DNA of 64,000 nt from contig NZ_JACOGC010000004.1 of NCBI RefSeq assembly GCF_014284195.1, positions 248,001 through 312,000 of the forward strand. The letters are read 5' to 3'. Under the pieces are notes generated by a model. That model saw nothing but the letters and a program-made list of their open reading frames with translations. It was not told where the DNA came from and did not search any database. Shown piece by piece: positions 18,402 through 26,982 of the stretch. Position 1 is the stretch's first letter, and every line of letters begins with the position of its first letter. This DNA is from Cognatundibacterium griseum (GTDB lineage Bacteria; Pseudomonadota; Gammaproteobacteria; Burkholderiales; Burkholderiaceae_D). The position numbers were made by a program, and so were the translations under genes.

Positions 18402-19529
18402 ATGCGTTTAATTTATTTTGCCCCGGTTCCCTACATGAGTTACTGGCAGCGACCGCACTTTATGATCCGGTCACTGCTGGGCAGGACTTATCGGGAAATA
18501 TACTGGATTGATCCGACAATCACCCGTCTTCCCAGATGGTCGGATCTGCGCCGTCCGGAAGCAAAAAAAGAACATCTGACAGCAGAACCGCTGCTCAAAG
18601 GGCTGCATGTCCTGAAGCCCGGCGGATTACCGGTGGAGCCCTTACCCGGCATCAATCTGGTCAACGATTATTTTTCCTGGCGGCAGATCAAATCCCAGCT
18701 CCGGGCGCTGAACGTCGATCAGACATGGGATATCGGCATCGGGCGGCCCAGCCGGCTTGCACTGTGGGCGGTTCGCTCGCTGCCGGTGCGCGCCGCCTTT
18801 ATGGATGTGATGGATGATTTTCCTGCCTTTTATCAGGGCCTGTCCCGTGCTTCGATGAAGCGTACCGAAAATGCCTTGCTGGAGCAGTGCGATTATTTTT
18901 TTTGCAGTGAACAATCCCTGATCGGCAAACTGCAGCAATCCGGCTTACGCAAACCGGTCAATCTGGTTCCCAACGGTTATGACATGCAAAGACTGCCGGC
19001 CATCAGCAGCAGCCCGAAAAGCAATACCATCGGCTTTGTCGGCACCATCGCCGGCTGGTTTGACTGGAAGATCGTGATTGAAATGGCAAAGGCATTGCCG
19101 CACGTGAATATCCGGCTGATCGGCCCGCGTGTCGGCCATGTCCCCCTGCATTTGCCCACGAACATTGAGTTGCTGCCGCCCTGCCTGGTAGCCGATGCAA
19201 TCCGGCACAGCCAGGAATTCAAGGTCGGCCTGATTCCGTTCCTGAACAACCAGCTGACCGAATCCGTTGATCCGATCAAATATTATGAATTACGGGCGCT
19301 CGGTGTGCCGGTCTGGTCCACCGCGTTTGGCAGCATGAAAAACCGTCTGCAGGAGCAGGGGGTCAGCCATATTCACAGCGGCGCCGACTGGCAGAAACTC
19401 TGGGCGTCCTTGCCGACTACCAATCCGGATATGCAGCACATCCAGTCATTCCGGGACAGTCATGACTGGGAACAGCGTTTCAGGGATATTCCGGCCTGGC
19501 TGGGACTGGCGTCAGCCAGCCGGGACTGA
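18402..19529 (+). CDS. TuaH/GT4-like glycosyltransferase
   Basis: The 375-residue protein looks like a cytoplasmic GT-B glycosyltransferase. Its N-terminal part begins MRLIYFAPVPYMSYWQRPHF and resembles the middle domain of the 1074-residue fusion. Shared blocks include W.RP near the start and GFVGTIAGWFDWKIVIEMAK here against GYFGAISDWFDCSIVAKLAE there, then a DP.KYYE/NPVKVYEY stretch in the donor-binding half. It has no signal peptide. It starts two bases after wecB and is the last gene of the operon. The sugar transferred is unknown. Confidence 0.8.
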   Translation: MRLIYFAPVPYMSYWQRPHFMIRSLLGRTYREIYWIDPTITRLPRWSDLRRPEAKKEHLTAEPLLKGLHVLKPGGLPVEPLPGINLVNDYFSWRQIKSQLRALNVDQTWDIGIGRPSRLALWAVRSLPVRAAFMDVMDDFPAFYQGLSRASMKRTENALLEQCDYFFCSEQSLIGKLQQSGLRKPVNLVPNGYDMQRLPAISSSPKSNTIGFVGTIAGWFDWKIVIEMAKALPHVNIRLIGPRVGHVPLHLPTNIELLPPCLVADAIRHSQEFKVGLIPFLNNQLTESVDPIKYYELRALGVPVWSTAFGSMKNRLQEQGVSHIHSGADWQKLWASLPTTNPDMQHIQSFRDSHDWEQRFRDIPAWLGLASASRD

Positions 19530-19545
19530 TCCGCTGCAGTGTTAC

Positions 19546-20217
19546 TTACGCTGAAATGCCGTAACGTGTGCGGTAGGCGGCCACTGCAGCTTTGTATTCT
19601 TCCAGTTTCCGGTCTCCGCTGCCAGCCGACAGGTAATCGAACAAATCATCCAGATTGCCGATGGAAATCACCGGAATCCCATATTCCTGCACCACCTCCT
19701 GCACCGCAGACAAAGGCGACAAGACGCCGTCTTTACCGGCACGTTCCATGCGGTCAAGTGCAATCAGCACCGCTGCCGGAGTTGCGCCAGCGGCGCGGAT
19801 CATCTCGACCGATTCGCGCACCGAGGTGCCAGCGGAAATCACGTCATCAATAATGACCACTTTACCTTTTAACGGACCGCCGACAATCGTGCCGCCCTCG
19901 CCGTGGTCTTTTTTCTCTTTGCGGTTGTAAGCAAATGGAACGTTTCTGCCCCGCGCCGCCAATGCAACCGCTGTGGCGGATGCGAGGGTGATGCCTTTGT
20001 ATGCAGGACCGAACAGCATGTCAAACCCGACACCGGAATTGAGCAGTGTCTGCGCATAAAAATCAGCCAGTCTGCCAAGATGGGCGCCATCCGTAAATAA
20101 GCCGGCATTAAAAAAATAAGGCGAATCGCGCCCGGCTTTGGTAATAAAACTGCCAAAACGGATCACGCCGGCATTGACCGAAAACTCAATAAATTCCTGC
20201 CTTAAATTTTTCAACAT
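19546..20217 (-). CDS. pyrE: Orotate phosphoribosyltransferase
   Basis: The 223-residue enzyme makes orotidine 5'-monophosphate from orotate and PRPP in pyrimidine synthesis. The PRPP-binding motif VVIIDDVISAGTS is at 120–132; the flexible loop lysines are in NRKEKKDHGEGG (98–109), and FGPAYKGI matches the family. Length and start (MLKNLRQEFIEF) are standard. It converges on the preceding glycosyltransferase with a 16-base gap and no obvious terminator. Confidence 0.97.
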   Translation of the reverse strand: MLKNLRQEFIEFSVNAGVIRFGSFITKAGRDSPYFFNAGLFTDGAHLGRLADFYAQTLLNSGVGFDMLFGPAYKGITLASATAVALAARGRNVPFAYNRKEKKDHGEGGTIVGGPLKGKVVIIDDVISAGTSVRESVEMIRAAGATPAAVLIALDRMERAGKDGVLSPLSAVQEVVQEYGIPVISIGNLDDLFDYLSAGSGDRKLEEYKAAVAAYRTRYGISA

Positions 20218-20552
20218 ATACTGTACTCATGATAAAGGTGAACGCTGCACTGACCTGCCCCGGTCTGATCACGGGGAATCGGCGTTTTTTTGGATGGACG
20301 TCATTTTACCTGATCACCTCTGGCAGCGGCCTGAATTGCGTGCCAAAGTCCCGCCATAAGACCAGTCCGCCCAGGCAAACCGGGCAATGCAGGACAAATG
20401 CCGCGATCAGGCGGCACATCTCCGCAATTTTCATTACAATCAGGAATCCATTGACCTGGCACGCCGCCTGTTGTTCATCATTGATTGCTGACACGCCGGT
20501 ATGCCGCCATTCCGGTTATTTTTGATCACCTGATAAATCTGCCCCGATTCCC
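20218..20552. other. Intergenic gap between pyrE and xthA with a possible decayed small ORF
   Basis: This 335-base gap carries the divergent upstream regions of pyrE and xthA. Plus-strand frame 20294–20491 (66 codons) reads like protein (MDVILPDHLWQRPELRAKVP early and HLRNFHYNQESIDLARRLLF late) but is broken by one in-frame TAA at 20357–20359. It may be a small gene that has decayed, or chance. A minus-strand frame (20306–20494, GTG start, HCPVCLGGLVLW) overlaps it and is less convincing. No terminator or clear promoter was recognised. Confidence 0.35.
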
Positions 20553-21350
20553 ATGACTAAAATTATCTCTGCCAATCTGAACGGTATCCGCTCCGCCGCC
20601 AAAAAAGGTTTTTTTGAATGGATGGGGCAGGAGCAGCCTGACTTTGTCTGTGTACAGGAACTGAAAGCGCAGGCACCGGATATGACGGAAGATTTTTTGC
20701 GTCCGCACGGCTATCACGGTCATTTTCATTATGCAGAAAAGAAAGGCTATTCAGGTGCTGGCGTGTACAGCAAACGTAAGCCAGATGCGGTGCAGACCGG
20801 TTTTGGCAGCGCAGAATTCGATGCTGAAGGGCGTTATGTGCGCTGCGATTTCGGCAACCTGTCCATCATTTCGGTGTACTGTCCGTCCGGTTCTTCATCA
20901 CCGGAAAGACAGGAAGCCAAATTCCGGTTCATGGATGTTTTTTTCCCTCACCTTGCTGCCTTAATGGCAGAAGGCAGAGAGCTGGTGATTTGCGGGGACT
21001 GGAATATCGCGCATCAGGAAATCGATCTGAAAAACTGGAAAAGCAATCAGAAAAATTCCGGCTTTTTGCCAGAGGAACGTCAATGGATGGGGCGTTTATT
21101 TGAAGAACTTGGCTGGGTGGATGTGTACCGCCGCCTGCACCCGGATACGACAGGAGATGCTTACACCTGGTGGAGCAACCGCGGACAGGCCTGGGCTAAC
21201 AATGTGGGGTGGCGGATTGATTACCATGTCGCAACCCCCGGCATTGCCGCCAAAGCACAGTCTGCCGCAATCCATAAAAGCTCGCGCTTCAGCGATCATG
21301 CACCTCTGACGATTATCTACGATCACAGCGTATCCATACCGGACGCATGA
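20553..21350 (+). CDS. xthA: Exodeoxyribonuclease III
   Basis: This 265-residue enzyme of the exonuclease III/AP endonuclease family cleaves DNA 5' of abasic sites and removes blocked 3' ends during base excision repair. The metal-binding glutamate is in VCVQELKAQ (Glu36), the active-site GDWNIAH is at 148–154, GWRIDY at 219–224 and the catalytic SDHAP at 247–251. The length fits the XthA subgroup. It is monocistronic or cotranscribed with the MFS gene 24 bases downstream. Confidence 0.96.
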   Translation: MTKIISANLNGIRSAAKKGFFEWMGQEQPDFVCVQELKAQAPDMTEDFLRPHGYHGHFHYAEKKGYSGAGVYSKRKPDAVQTGFGSAEFDAEGRYVRCDFGNLSIISVYCPSGSSSPERQEAKFRFMDVFFPHLAALMAEGRELVICGDWNIAHQEIDLKNWKSNQKNSGFLPEERQWMGRLFEELGWVDVYRRLHPDTTGDAYTWWSNRGQAWANNVGWRIDYHVATPGIAAKAQSAAIHKSSRFSDHAPLTIIYDHSVSIPDA

Positions 21351-21374
21351 AACGGTCATCAAGGAACGGATGAA

Positions 21375-22550
21375 ATGACAGTCGGGCAGCATACGGATTT
21401 ACCGGCAGACCTGCATGTGACACGGCATGGTGCTGCGCTGACGGCGGCACTGGTGCTGGTGACCGGCATGGGCTTTGGCCGTTTTGCATTCACCGGCATT
21501 TATCCGGTGATGGTGCAGGATGGTGTTCTGAGCATCGCCGATGGCACGCTGGCTGCCTCGGCCAATTATGCAGGCTATCTGCTCGGTGCACTGGCAGCCA
21601 TGCGTTCCCGCCCGGTGCATGCACGTCAGTTATGCCTGTGGGCGGTGATATCGACGGTAGTCTGCCTGCTGTTGCTCGCTTTCGTCCGCGCACCGTGGCT
21701 GATCATCGGTATCCGCGGTGCCGCAGGCATTGCCAGTGCGCTGGCAATGGTGGGCGCATCTCAGTGGCTGTTGCAGCACCGCGGCCATGTACGCGGCGCA
21801 CCGGTACTGTATGCCGGTGTCGGTACGGGAATCGCGTTGTCGGCGGAGATTCTCGCGATGGGTCAGTTCTCAGGATGGCACAGCGGGCAATTGTGGGCGC
21901 TGCTGGCAGGAACTGCCGGCATATTGTGCATTCTGATCTGGCGCGGCATGGGTACCGCGCATGACAGCACACCGTTACCGGCAACGGCGTCCGGCACAGC
22001 GGCGGCACAACAGATCCCGACGCCTGCCAGACTGATTCTGCTGTATGGCCTGGCGGGTTTTGGTTACATCATCACGGCAACTTATCTGCCGCTCTTGGTG
22101 CACGACGCGCTGAAGCAGCTCAGCCCTCTGCAGGTATGGGCGCTGTTCGGACTGGGTGCCGCGCCGTCCTGCTTTCTGTGGCATGCAGTGCATGTGCGGC
22201 TGGGCACACGTCAGGCGCTATTCCTGAATCTGCTGGTGCAGGCAATGGGAGTCGTCCTGCCCGTCATTTATCCGTCGCCGGCCGGCTATATTGCCAGTGC
22301 GTTGCTGGTAGGCGGTACGTTTATGGGCACCGTCACCATCGCGATGCCCGCAGCGCGCCATGTCGCGCATACGGTGCAGATGCCGATGCTTGCCATCATG
22401 ACGGCAGTCTATGGGCTGGGACAGATTGCCGGGCCGCTGGTCGCCAATGCGCTGTACCAGTACCAGCATTCTTTTTCTGGCTCCCTGCTGGTGGCTGGCG
22501 CCGGCTTGCTGGCAGGCGCTGCCTTGTGTCTCCGGATCAGGCCATCCTGA
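21375..22550 (+). CDS. YbfB/YjiJ family MFS transporter
   Basis: This 391-residue inner-membrane transporter has about twelve hydrophobic segments. The opening GFGRFAFTGIYPVMVQDGVL and the SANYAGYLLGALAA block are characteristic of the YbfB/YjiJ group, whose substrates are not established. A ribosome binding site (AAGGAACGG) precedes the ATG at 21375; an earlier ATG at 21370 hits a stop immediately. It ends four bases before the convergent nucleotidase gene. Confidence 0.88.
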   Translation: MTVGQHTDLPADLHVTRHGAALTAALVLVTGMGFGRFAFTGIYPVMVQDGVLSIADGTLAASANYAGYLLGALAAMRSRPVHARQLCLWAVISTVVCLLLLAFVRAPWLIIGIRGAAGIASALAMVGASQWLLQHRGHVRGAPVLYAGVGTGIALSAEILAMGQFSGWHSGQLWALLAGTAGILCILIWRGMGTAHDSTPLPATASGTAAAQQIPTPARLILLYGLAGFGYIITATYLPLLVHDALKQLSPLQVWALFGLGAAPSCFLWHAVHVRLGTRQALFLNLLVQAMGVVLPVIYPSPAGYIASALLVGGTFMGTVTIAMPAARHVAHTVQMPMLAIMTAVYGLGQIAGPLVANALYQYQHSFSGSLLVAGAGLLAGAALCLRIRPS

Positions 22551-22554
22551 ACAT

Positions 22555-24246
22555 TTATCGCTGAACCTTCACCCGCTCCAGATCAATGTCGCTGACGTTC
22601 TGGCCACGTTCGCGGATATAGGATTCAAAGGCATCCAGATCACGCCCGACCAACTGACGCTCCGTCCCCTGTTTCAGGATGCTGAAACCATCGCCGCCGT
22701 CAGCCAGAAAACTGTTCATGACCACGGTATAGCGCTGTTCCAAATCGAGCGCTTTTCCCGCAATTCTGACTTCCGTGATACGTTGCGTCACCGGCTGCGT
22801 CAGCCGCACGGTGTATGTCACGCCATGGGAAACATAGAGTTTCTTCGGGTCTTCCGCCAGACGACCGCCAGCCCATTGCTGCTGCAACACCTGCATGATC
22901 TGCGCGCCGGTCAGCTGCATGCTGACAATCTGGTTACCGAAAGGCTGCACCGCATAAATGTCGCCGAAACTGATATGAAAGGGCGCCGCCTGCTGGCCCG
23001 ATGGCAGGTCGCTGCGGATTCCGCCTTCATTCATCAAAGACAGGTCTGCATGACCCTGATGCCGTGCCGCATGCAACTGCGCGTCCGCAATCAGATTACC
23101 AAGCTCACTGTCAAAACGGGTCGCCTCCGAAGAACGCCTTAACGGCCTGGACATGATGACCACCTCGCGCTGCCGTAATGCCGCAGTCTGTGTATTGACC
23201 TGACTGACCAGTCTTTGCGCGGCAGCATCGGGGACGATCTGCTGCTGATTAATCAGGTGGTTGACCGCTTCCGCACGCACTACTGCGCCGCTGCGACGAT
23301 CCAGCGTCAGCGTGGACTCTGTCAGGAACGCGCCATAACTGCGTCCCTGCACCACCAGACGACCGTCAATCTTGCAGGTATAACCCTGATGAGAATGTCC
23401 TGAAATTACCAGACTGACCGCTTTGTCCAGTTTTTTGACAATCGGGATAATCGGTCCCTGTAAACCGTCACAACGGTAAGTCGGATCATTTTCCGGTCCC
23501 TTGTAAACAGCGCCTTCGTGAATCAGCGCCACAATCGCCTGAACCCCCTGTTGTTTCAGTTCTGGCACATAACGGTTGATCGACTCTGCTTCATCCGCGA
23601 AACGCAACCGCCTGACCGCATCGCCGGCAACCAGGTTCGGTACATCCGAGGTGACCGCACCGACAAAGCCAACCTTGATATCGCCTATCTGACGAATCAC
23701 ATACGGTGTCAGCCACGGCACAGACTTGCCTTGTTCAAATACATTGGCACCCAGATATGCATAATCCGCCCCGTGAAAGCCGGCATAAGCGCAACCCGTT
23801 GCCGGACATCCGCCCTGCATTTTCCGCATCAGGTCTGCCGTACCGGAATCGAATTCATGGTTACCCACTGCGGTCACCGATAGCTGCATCTGGTTCAGTG
23901 CCTCAATCACCGGTTCATCTTTCAGCAAAGCGGATCCCATCGGTGAGGCGCCGATCAGGTCGCCGCCGCCGACCAGGATGCTGGAGGACACCGCCGCTCT
24001 GCGCTCTTTGAGTTTCGCAGCCAGATAAGCGTAACCTCCGGCAGGAATTTTCCGCAGCTGACCCGGATTAACCGGATCCGGCTCGCTGGCAAAATAAGGA
24101 ACCGGCTGCTCGGCCTGAAGATTGCCGTGAAAATCGTTGATGCTGAATATCGTGATCGCCGTTGTCGGCTGCTGATTGGCAGGCGTCGTGCAGGCAGCCA
24201 AGATACTCAGGGTCAGCAGCCCGGCAAATTTAAATGAACGTTGCAT
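22555..24246 (-). CDS. UshA-type 5'-nucleotidase/2',3'-cyclic phosphodiesterase lipoprotein
   Basis: The 563-residue secreted metallophosphatase is predicted to be a lipoprotein: MQRSFKFAGLLTLSILAAC, with lipobox Cys19. The calcineurin-like domain has INDFHGN (36–42, DxH), GGGDLIGASP, GNHEFDSG and SGHSHQGY as metal ligands. The C-terminal 5'-nucleotidase substrate domain follows (about 340–560, with NEGGIRSDLP, FGDIYAVQPFGN and FLADGGDGF). It should hydrolyse extracellular or periplasmic nucleotides to nucleoside and phosphate. The ATG at 24246 is chosen because the longer frame would start inside a terminator hairpin. It follows the TonB receptor gene on the same strand, which suggests a joint scavenging role. 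Confidence 0.9.
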   Translation of the reverse strand: MQRSFKFAGLLTLSILAACTTPANQQPTTAITIFSINDFHGNLQAEQPVPYFASEPDPVNPGQLRKIPAGGYAYLAAKLKERRAAVSSSILVGGGDLIGASPMGSALLKDEPVIEALNQMQLSVTAVGNHEFDSGTADLMRKMQGGCPATGCAYAGFHGADYAYLGANVFEQGKSVPWLTPYVIRQIGDIKVGFVGAVTSDVPNLVAGDAVRRLRFADEAESINRYVPELKQQGVQAIVALIHEGAVYKGPENDPTYRCDGLQGPIIPIVKKLDKAVSLVISGHSHQGYTCKIDGRLVVQGRSYGAFLTESTLTLDRRSGAVVRAEAVNHLINQQQIVPDAAAQRLVSQVNTQTAALRQREVVIMSRPLRRSSEATRFDSELGNLIADAQLHAARHQGHADLSLMNEGGIRSDLPSGQQAAPFHISFGDIYAVQPFGNQIVSMQLTGAQIMQVLQQQWAGGRLAEDPKKLYVSHGVTYTVRLTQPVTQRITEVRIAGKALDLEQRYTVVMNSFLADGGDGFSILKQGTERQLVGRDLDAFESYIRERGQNVSDIDLERVKVQR

Positions 24247-24257
24247 TTCAAGGTATC

Positions 24258-24293
24258 CAAAGAAAAAGGTCTGCAACAGCATGTGTTGCAGAC
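24258..24293 (-). terminator. Rho-independent terminator/attenuator between TonB receptor and nucleotidase
   Basis: A perfect 10-bp stem (24269–24278 with 24284–24293, GTCTGCAACA paired with its complement) with a five-base loop is followed on the minus strand by CTTTTTCTTT. This is a good intrinsic terminator. It lies between the receptor stop and the nucleotidase start, so it may reduce read-through and set a receptor-to-nucleotidase ratio. Confidence 0.65.
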
Positions 24294-24311
24294 CCGAATT
24301 AGTACTCCTGC

Positions 24312-24339
24312 GTTGCTGTGCAGAACATCACACAGCAAC
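24312..24339. repeat. Inverted repeat downstream of the TonB receptor gene
   Basis: GTTGCTGTG (24312–24320) and CACAGCAAC (24331–24339) form a 9-bp stem with a 10-base loop, 13 bases after the receptor stop codon. No T-run follows directly. It probably protects the 3' end of the receptor transcript or works together with the terminator at 24258–24293. Confidence 0.5.
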
Positions 24340-24352
24340 ATCAGACTGCCGA

Positions 24353-26734
24353 TTAGAAATCTGCAGAGAAGGTCACAGAAGTAAAGCGTGGTGCGCCGAG
24401 GTAATAGAACACACCCTTTCCTGCTGCTGTTCCATACGGCTGCGCATTAGTCACATTAAAGCTGGACGGATTCCGGTATTTTTCGTTTGTCAGATTGCTG
24501 ATGCTCAGACGAACCGTCGGCTTTTTAAACCAGGTGGTATTTGGGAACTGGTAACCCGCATCCAGACCCAGCAGGGTGTAGCCCGGAACCAGTTCGTCAT
24601 TGGTCATCGTTGCCCACTGGCTGCCAGTGTACTTTGCTTTCAGACGTGTATACCAGACCGCTGTTTCATACTGGGCGCTGAGACCAGCCTTCCAGGTCGG
24701 TGTCAGTGTCATCTGCTTGCCGGCAGTTGGCAGAGTTGCTGTCTTGCTGACGACCAGATCGTCCTGGATTTCGCTCTTGGCATAGCCGACCGAGCTGTAG
24801 AACGACCAGCCATTGACCGGGGTATTACCCAGTTCGATTTCAAAGCCTTTGGTTTTAACTTTGCCGACACTGGTCAGGCTGCTGGTGTTGCTGACCGGAT
24901 CGTAAGCAGTTGCCTGACGATCGCGGAAATCCACTGCATAGACCGTGAACTGGCCGGTCAGCTGATCACTCTGGTGACGATAACCAACGTCGAGGTTGTA
25001 CGATGTTTCTGCTTTCACATCGACGGGCATGCTTGCCTGACCATTCACGATCACGACGTTGCTTGTCGTGGCATAAACGAAGTTAGGCGGTGCCTTCATG
25101 TTTTTCGCCAGACTGGCAAACAACTGGTTGTTGTTGTCGATCTGGTAGCGGGCACCCAGTTGCGGCAGCAATTCAGAGTAAGATTTGCTGATGTTGTAGC
25201 CGATACCGGCACCTTCGTTCGGCTTGTTGGTGAAGTCACGCTTCATGGTTGGCGCGCGCAGGCCAACGTTCAGTGTGAACTTGTCGTTCAACATGCTGAT
25301 CGTATCCTGCAAGAAGAACTGATAGCCTGTGCTGATCGTTTTCCAGTCGCGGGACTGATACGGTGTGCCGTCAGGACGCAGGACGCGGCCCTCTTTCAGC
25401 CAGATGTCTGCAGCGTTGCCGTTAGCATCGACCAGAACCATCGGGCCAAATTGCTCGTGTGTTGCACGCTCGTACCAGAAACCAGCCAGAACCTGATGGT
25501 TTTCAAAGTTGTGGGTAACAGAAGCAGTCACACCAGGACGGTTGGTGCGCGTCACGCTGGCATTCGCAACAATCACTTTATCCAGTGTGTCGCCGTCACC
25601 ATTCAGATCAACGGTGGCAGTGTTCTTGCCGGTTGCCTGATTCAGGAAACCGCTTTCGGAAACCAGTTTTTGCTGTACGCCGCCATTGCCGTAGCCATAC
25701 CAGTAGTAAGGAATGATCTTGACGTCGGTGTCCTGACCGATGCGGAATTTCGCGGTGGCAGAAGCAATCACGTTTTCAAACGGATTTTGTGTCAGCTTGT
25801 AGAAAGAATCCGCAAACGCCTGGCTAGGATCATTGCCTGCTTTGCCTGGTGTCGGCGCTGCATGGCCGATGAATGTCGTGGAATAGTCGTAGTAGTAACC
25901 GTTTTTGTTCAGGTCAGCCAGGTTGAATGTGCTGATGTTCTGATTGATTGCGCGGTTATACAAAATGGTGCCGTTGATCGAATTGAATTTGTCAAAATCC
26001 GTACGGAAACCGATATCAACGTGATCACGCTTTGCGCCGCCTTCGCCTTTCCACTTGTCTGCCTGAGCATGCGATGCGGAAATGAAGAAACGGGATTTGC
26101 CATCAGACCACAGACCTGTGTCGTAGCGCATGTAAGTCTTGGACAGGTTCAGGCCGCCCAGAGTCTGCATCACGCGGAAACGTTTTTCTTTGGATGGATC
26201 GCAGGTAGTGATACCGAAGTTACCGCCGGTTGCGCCGATCTGAGGGGAGTCAACGTCCGTTGAACCCTGTGTCACAAACTGGGTGCAGGTGTTTTCCTGA
26301 TCGACGAATTCTTGCGGATAAACAGCGAAGTTACCGGAGTCATTGACTGGTACGCCGTTGATCGTGGCGCCGATCTGGTCGCTGTTAAAGCCGCGCAAAG
26401 TCAGGCCGCCACCGAACAGGCCGGTTGCGTCGTAGTTGTAGCTATTAACCGCAGGCATCAGTTCCAGCGCTTCATACGCATTGCCGGTAGGACGCTGTTT
26501 TGCCAGCTCTTCGGCAGTGATCGTGCTGCGTGCTTTTGGTGCGTTTTCCTGCACCATCAGACCCATACCGACTTTCTTGCCGGTGATGGTGACCTGCTTG
26601 GAATCTACCGGATCATTGCTGATCGCGGCTTGTTGTGCGTAAGCGGAAGACATGCCCAGGCAGGCGATCTGGCACGCTACAGCGACCATCGACAAACGCG
26701 ATGGAAACGCGGACGATTGCTTAGTTTGTTTCAT
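24353..26734 (-). CDS. TonB-dependent outer-membrane receptor
   Basis: The 793-residue receptor has a signal peptide ending in SSAYA (about residue 33), a plug domain (about 47–190, with ARSTITAEELAKQRPTGNAY and LRGFNSDQIGATINGVPV), and a C-terminal 22-strand-type barrel ending in the terminal aromatic SADF. It takes up an unknown ligand across the outer membrane with energy from TonB–ExbBD. There is a Cys pair in the plug loop (ENTCTQF and GITTCDPS). A strong AGGAG site precedes the ATG. The neighbouring nucleotidase and upstream PurR-like operators suggest a nucleoside, nucleotide or other phosphorylated ligand; this is inference. Confidence 0.9.
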   Translation of the reverse strand: MKQTKQSSAFPSRLSMVAVACQIACLGMSSAYAQQAAISNDPVDSKQVTITGKKVGMGLMVQENAPKARSTITAEELAKQRPTGNAYEALELMPAVNSYNYDATGLFGGGLTLRGFNSDQIGATINGVPVNDSGNFAVYPQEFVDQENTCTQFVTQGSTDVDSPQIGATGGNFGITTCDPSKEKRFRVMQTLGGLNLSKTYMRYDTGLWSDGKSRFFISASHAQADKWKGEGGAKRDHVDIGFRTDFDKFNSINGTILYNRAINQNISTFNLADLNKNGYYYDYSTTFIGHAAPTPGKAGNDPSQAFADSFYKLTQNPFENVIASATAKFRIGQDTDVKIIPYYWYGYGNGGVQQKLVSESGFLNQATGKNTATVDLNGDGDTLDKVIVANASVTRTNRPGVTASVTHNFENHQVLAGFWYERATHEQFGPMVLVDANGNAADIWLKEGRVLRPDGTPYQSRDWKTISTGYQFFLQDTISMLNDKFTLNVGLRAPTMKRDFTNKPNEGAGIGYNISKSYSELLPQLGARYQIDNNNQLFASLAKNMKAPPNFVYATTSNVVIVNGQASMPVDVKAETSYNLDVGYRHQSDQLTGQFTVYAVDFRDRQATAYDPVSNTSSLTSVGKVKTKGFEIELGNTPVNGWSFYSSVGYAKSEIQDDLVVSKTATLPTAGKQMTLTPTWKAGLSAQYETAVWYTRLKAKYTGSQWATMTNDELVPGYTLLGLDAGYQFPNTTWFKKPTVRLSISNLTNEKYRNPSSFNVTNAQPYGTAAGKGVFYYLGAPRFTSVTFSADF

Positions 26735-26793
26735 TGACTGCTCCTGATCAGATTACAGAAAAATAAAAATTGCATTAAACCTTGTTGATCATC

Positions 26794-26815
26794 TCAAGCC
26801 TTCAACACGGCTTGA
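26794..26815. repeat. Inverted repeat in the TonB receptor leader
   Basis: TCAAGCC (26794–26800) and GGCTTGA (26809–26815) flank an eight-base spacer about 60 bases ahead of the receptor start codon. It could be an operator half-site pair or a leader hairpin. No regulator can be assigned. Confidence 0.35.
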
Positions 26816-26928
26816 TGACATCTCCATCAACACACTTTGTCCGCCAGCTGATCCGGCGCTTCATCGTATTTTCAAAATCACTATTCACAGTGCGTGATGC
26901 AGAGCGTTTTCTTTCCTGATCTGGCAGC

Positions 26929-26940
26929 GCAATCGTTTGC
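26929..26940. promoter_or_regulatory. LacI/PurR-like operator, copy 1
   Basis: GCAATCGTTTGC is a near-palindrome with a central CG, the hallmark of LacI-family operators. With its flanks it matches the E. coli PurR consensus at 12 of 16 positions by my alignment. It is the exact reverse complement of copy 2 at 26971, with centres 42 bases apart, and lies about 200 bases ahead of the TonB receptor gene. Confidence 0.4.
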
Positions 26941-26970
26941 CATACAGAAAGTAAGAAAAACTTACACTGC

Positions 26971-26982
26971 GCAAACGATTGC
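26971..26982. promoter_or_regulatory. LacI/PurR-like operator, copy 2
   Basis: GCAAACGATTGC, the reverse complement of copy 1, also matches the PurR consensus at 12 of 16 positions when extended. Between the two copies lies a smaller inverted repeat, GTAAG (26951–26955) with CTTAC (26961–26965). A transcript across both would fold into one long hairpin, so a purely structural role cannot be excluded. Confidence 0.4.

Noticed and set aside
24176-26263. 695-codon open frame antisense to the TonB receptor gene
   Set aside because: It is the complement of a highly codon-biased gene; the translation is rich in Cys, Arg and His with no recognisable domain. The receptor on the other strand is certain.
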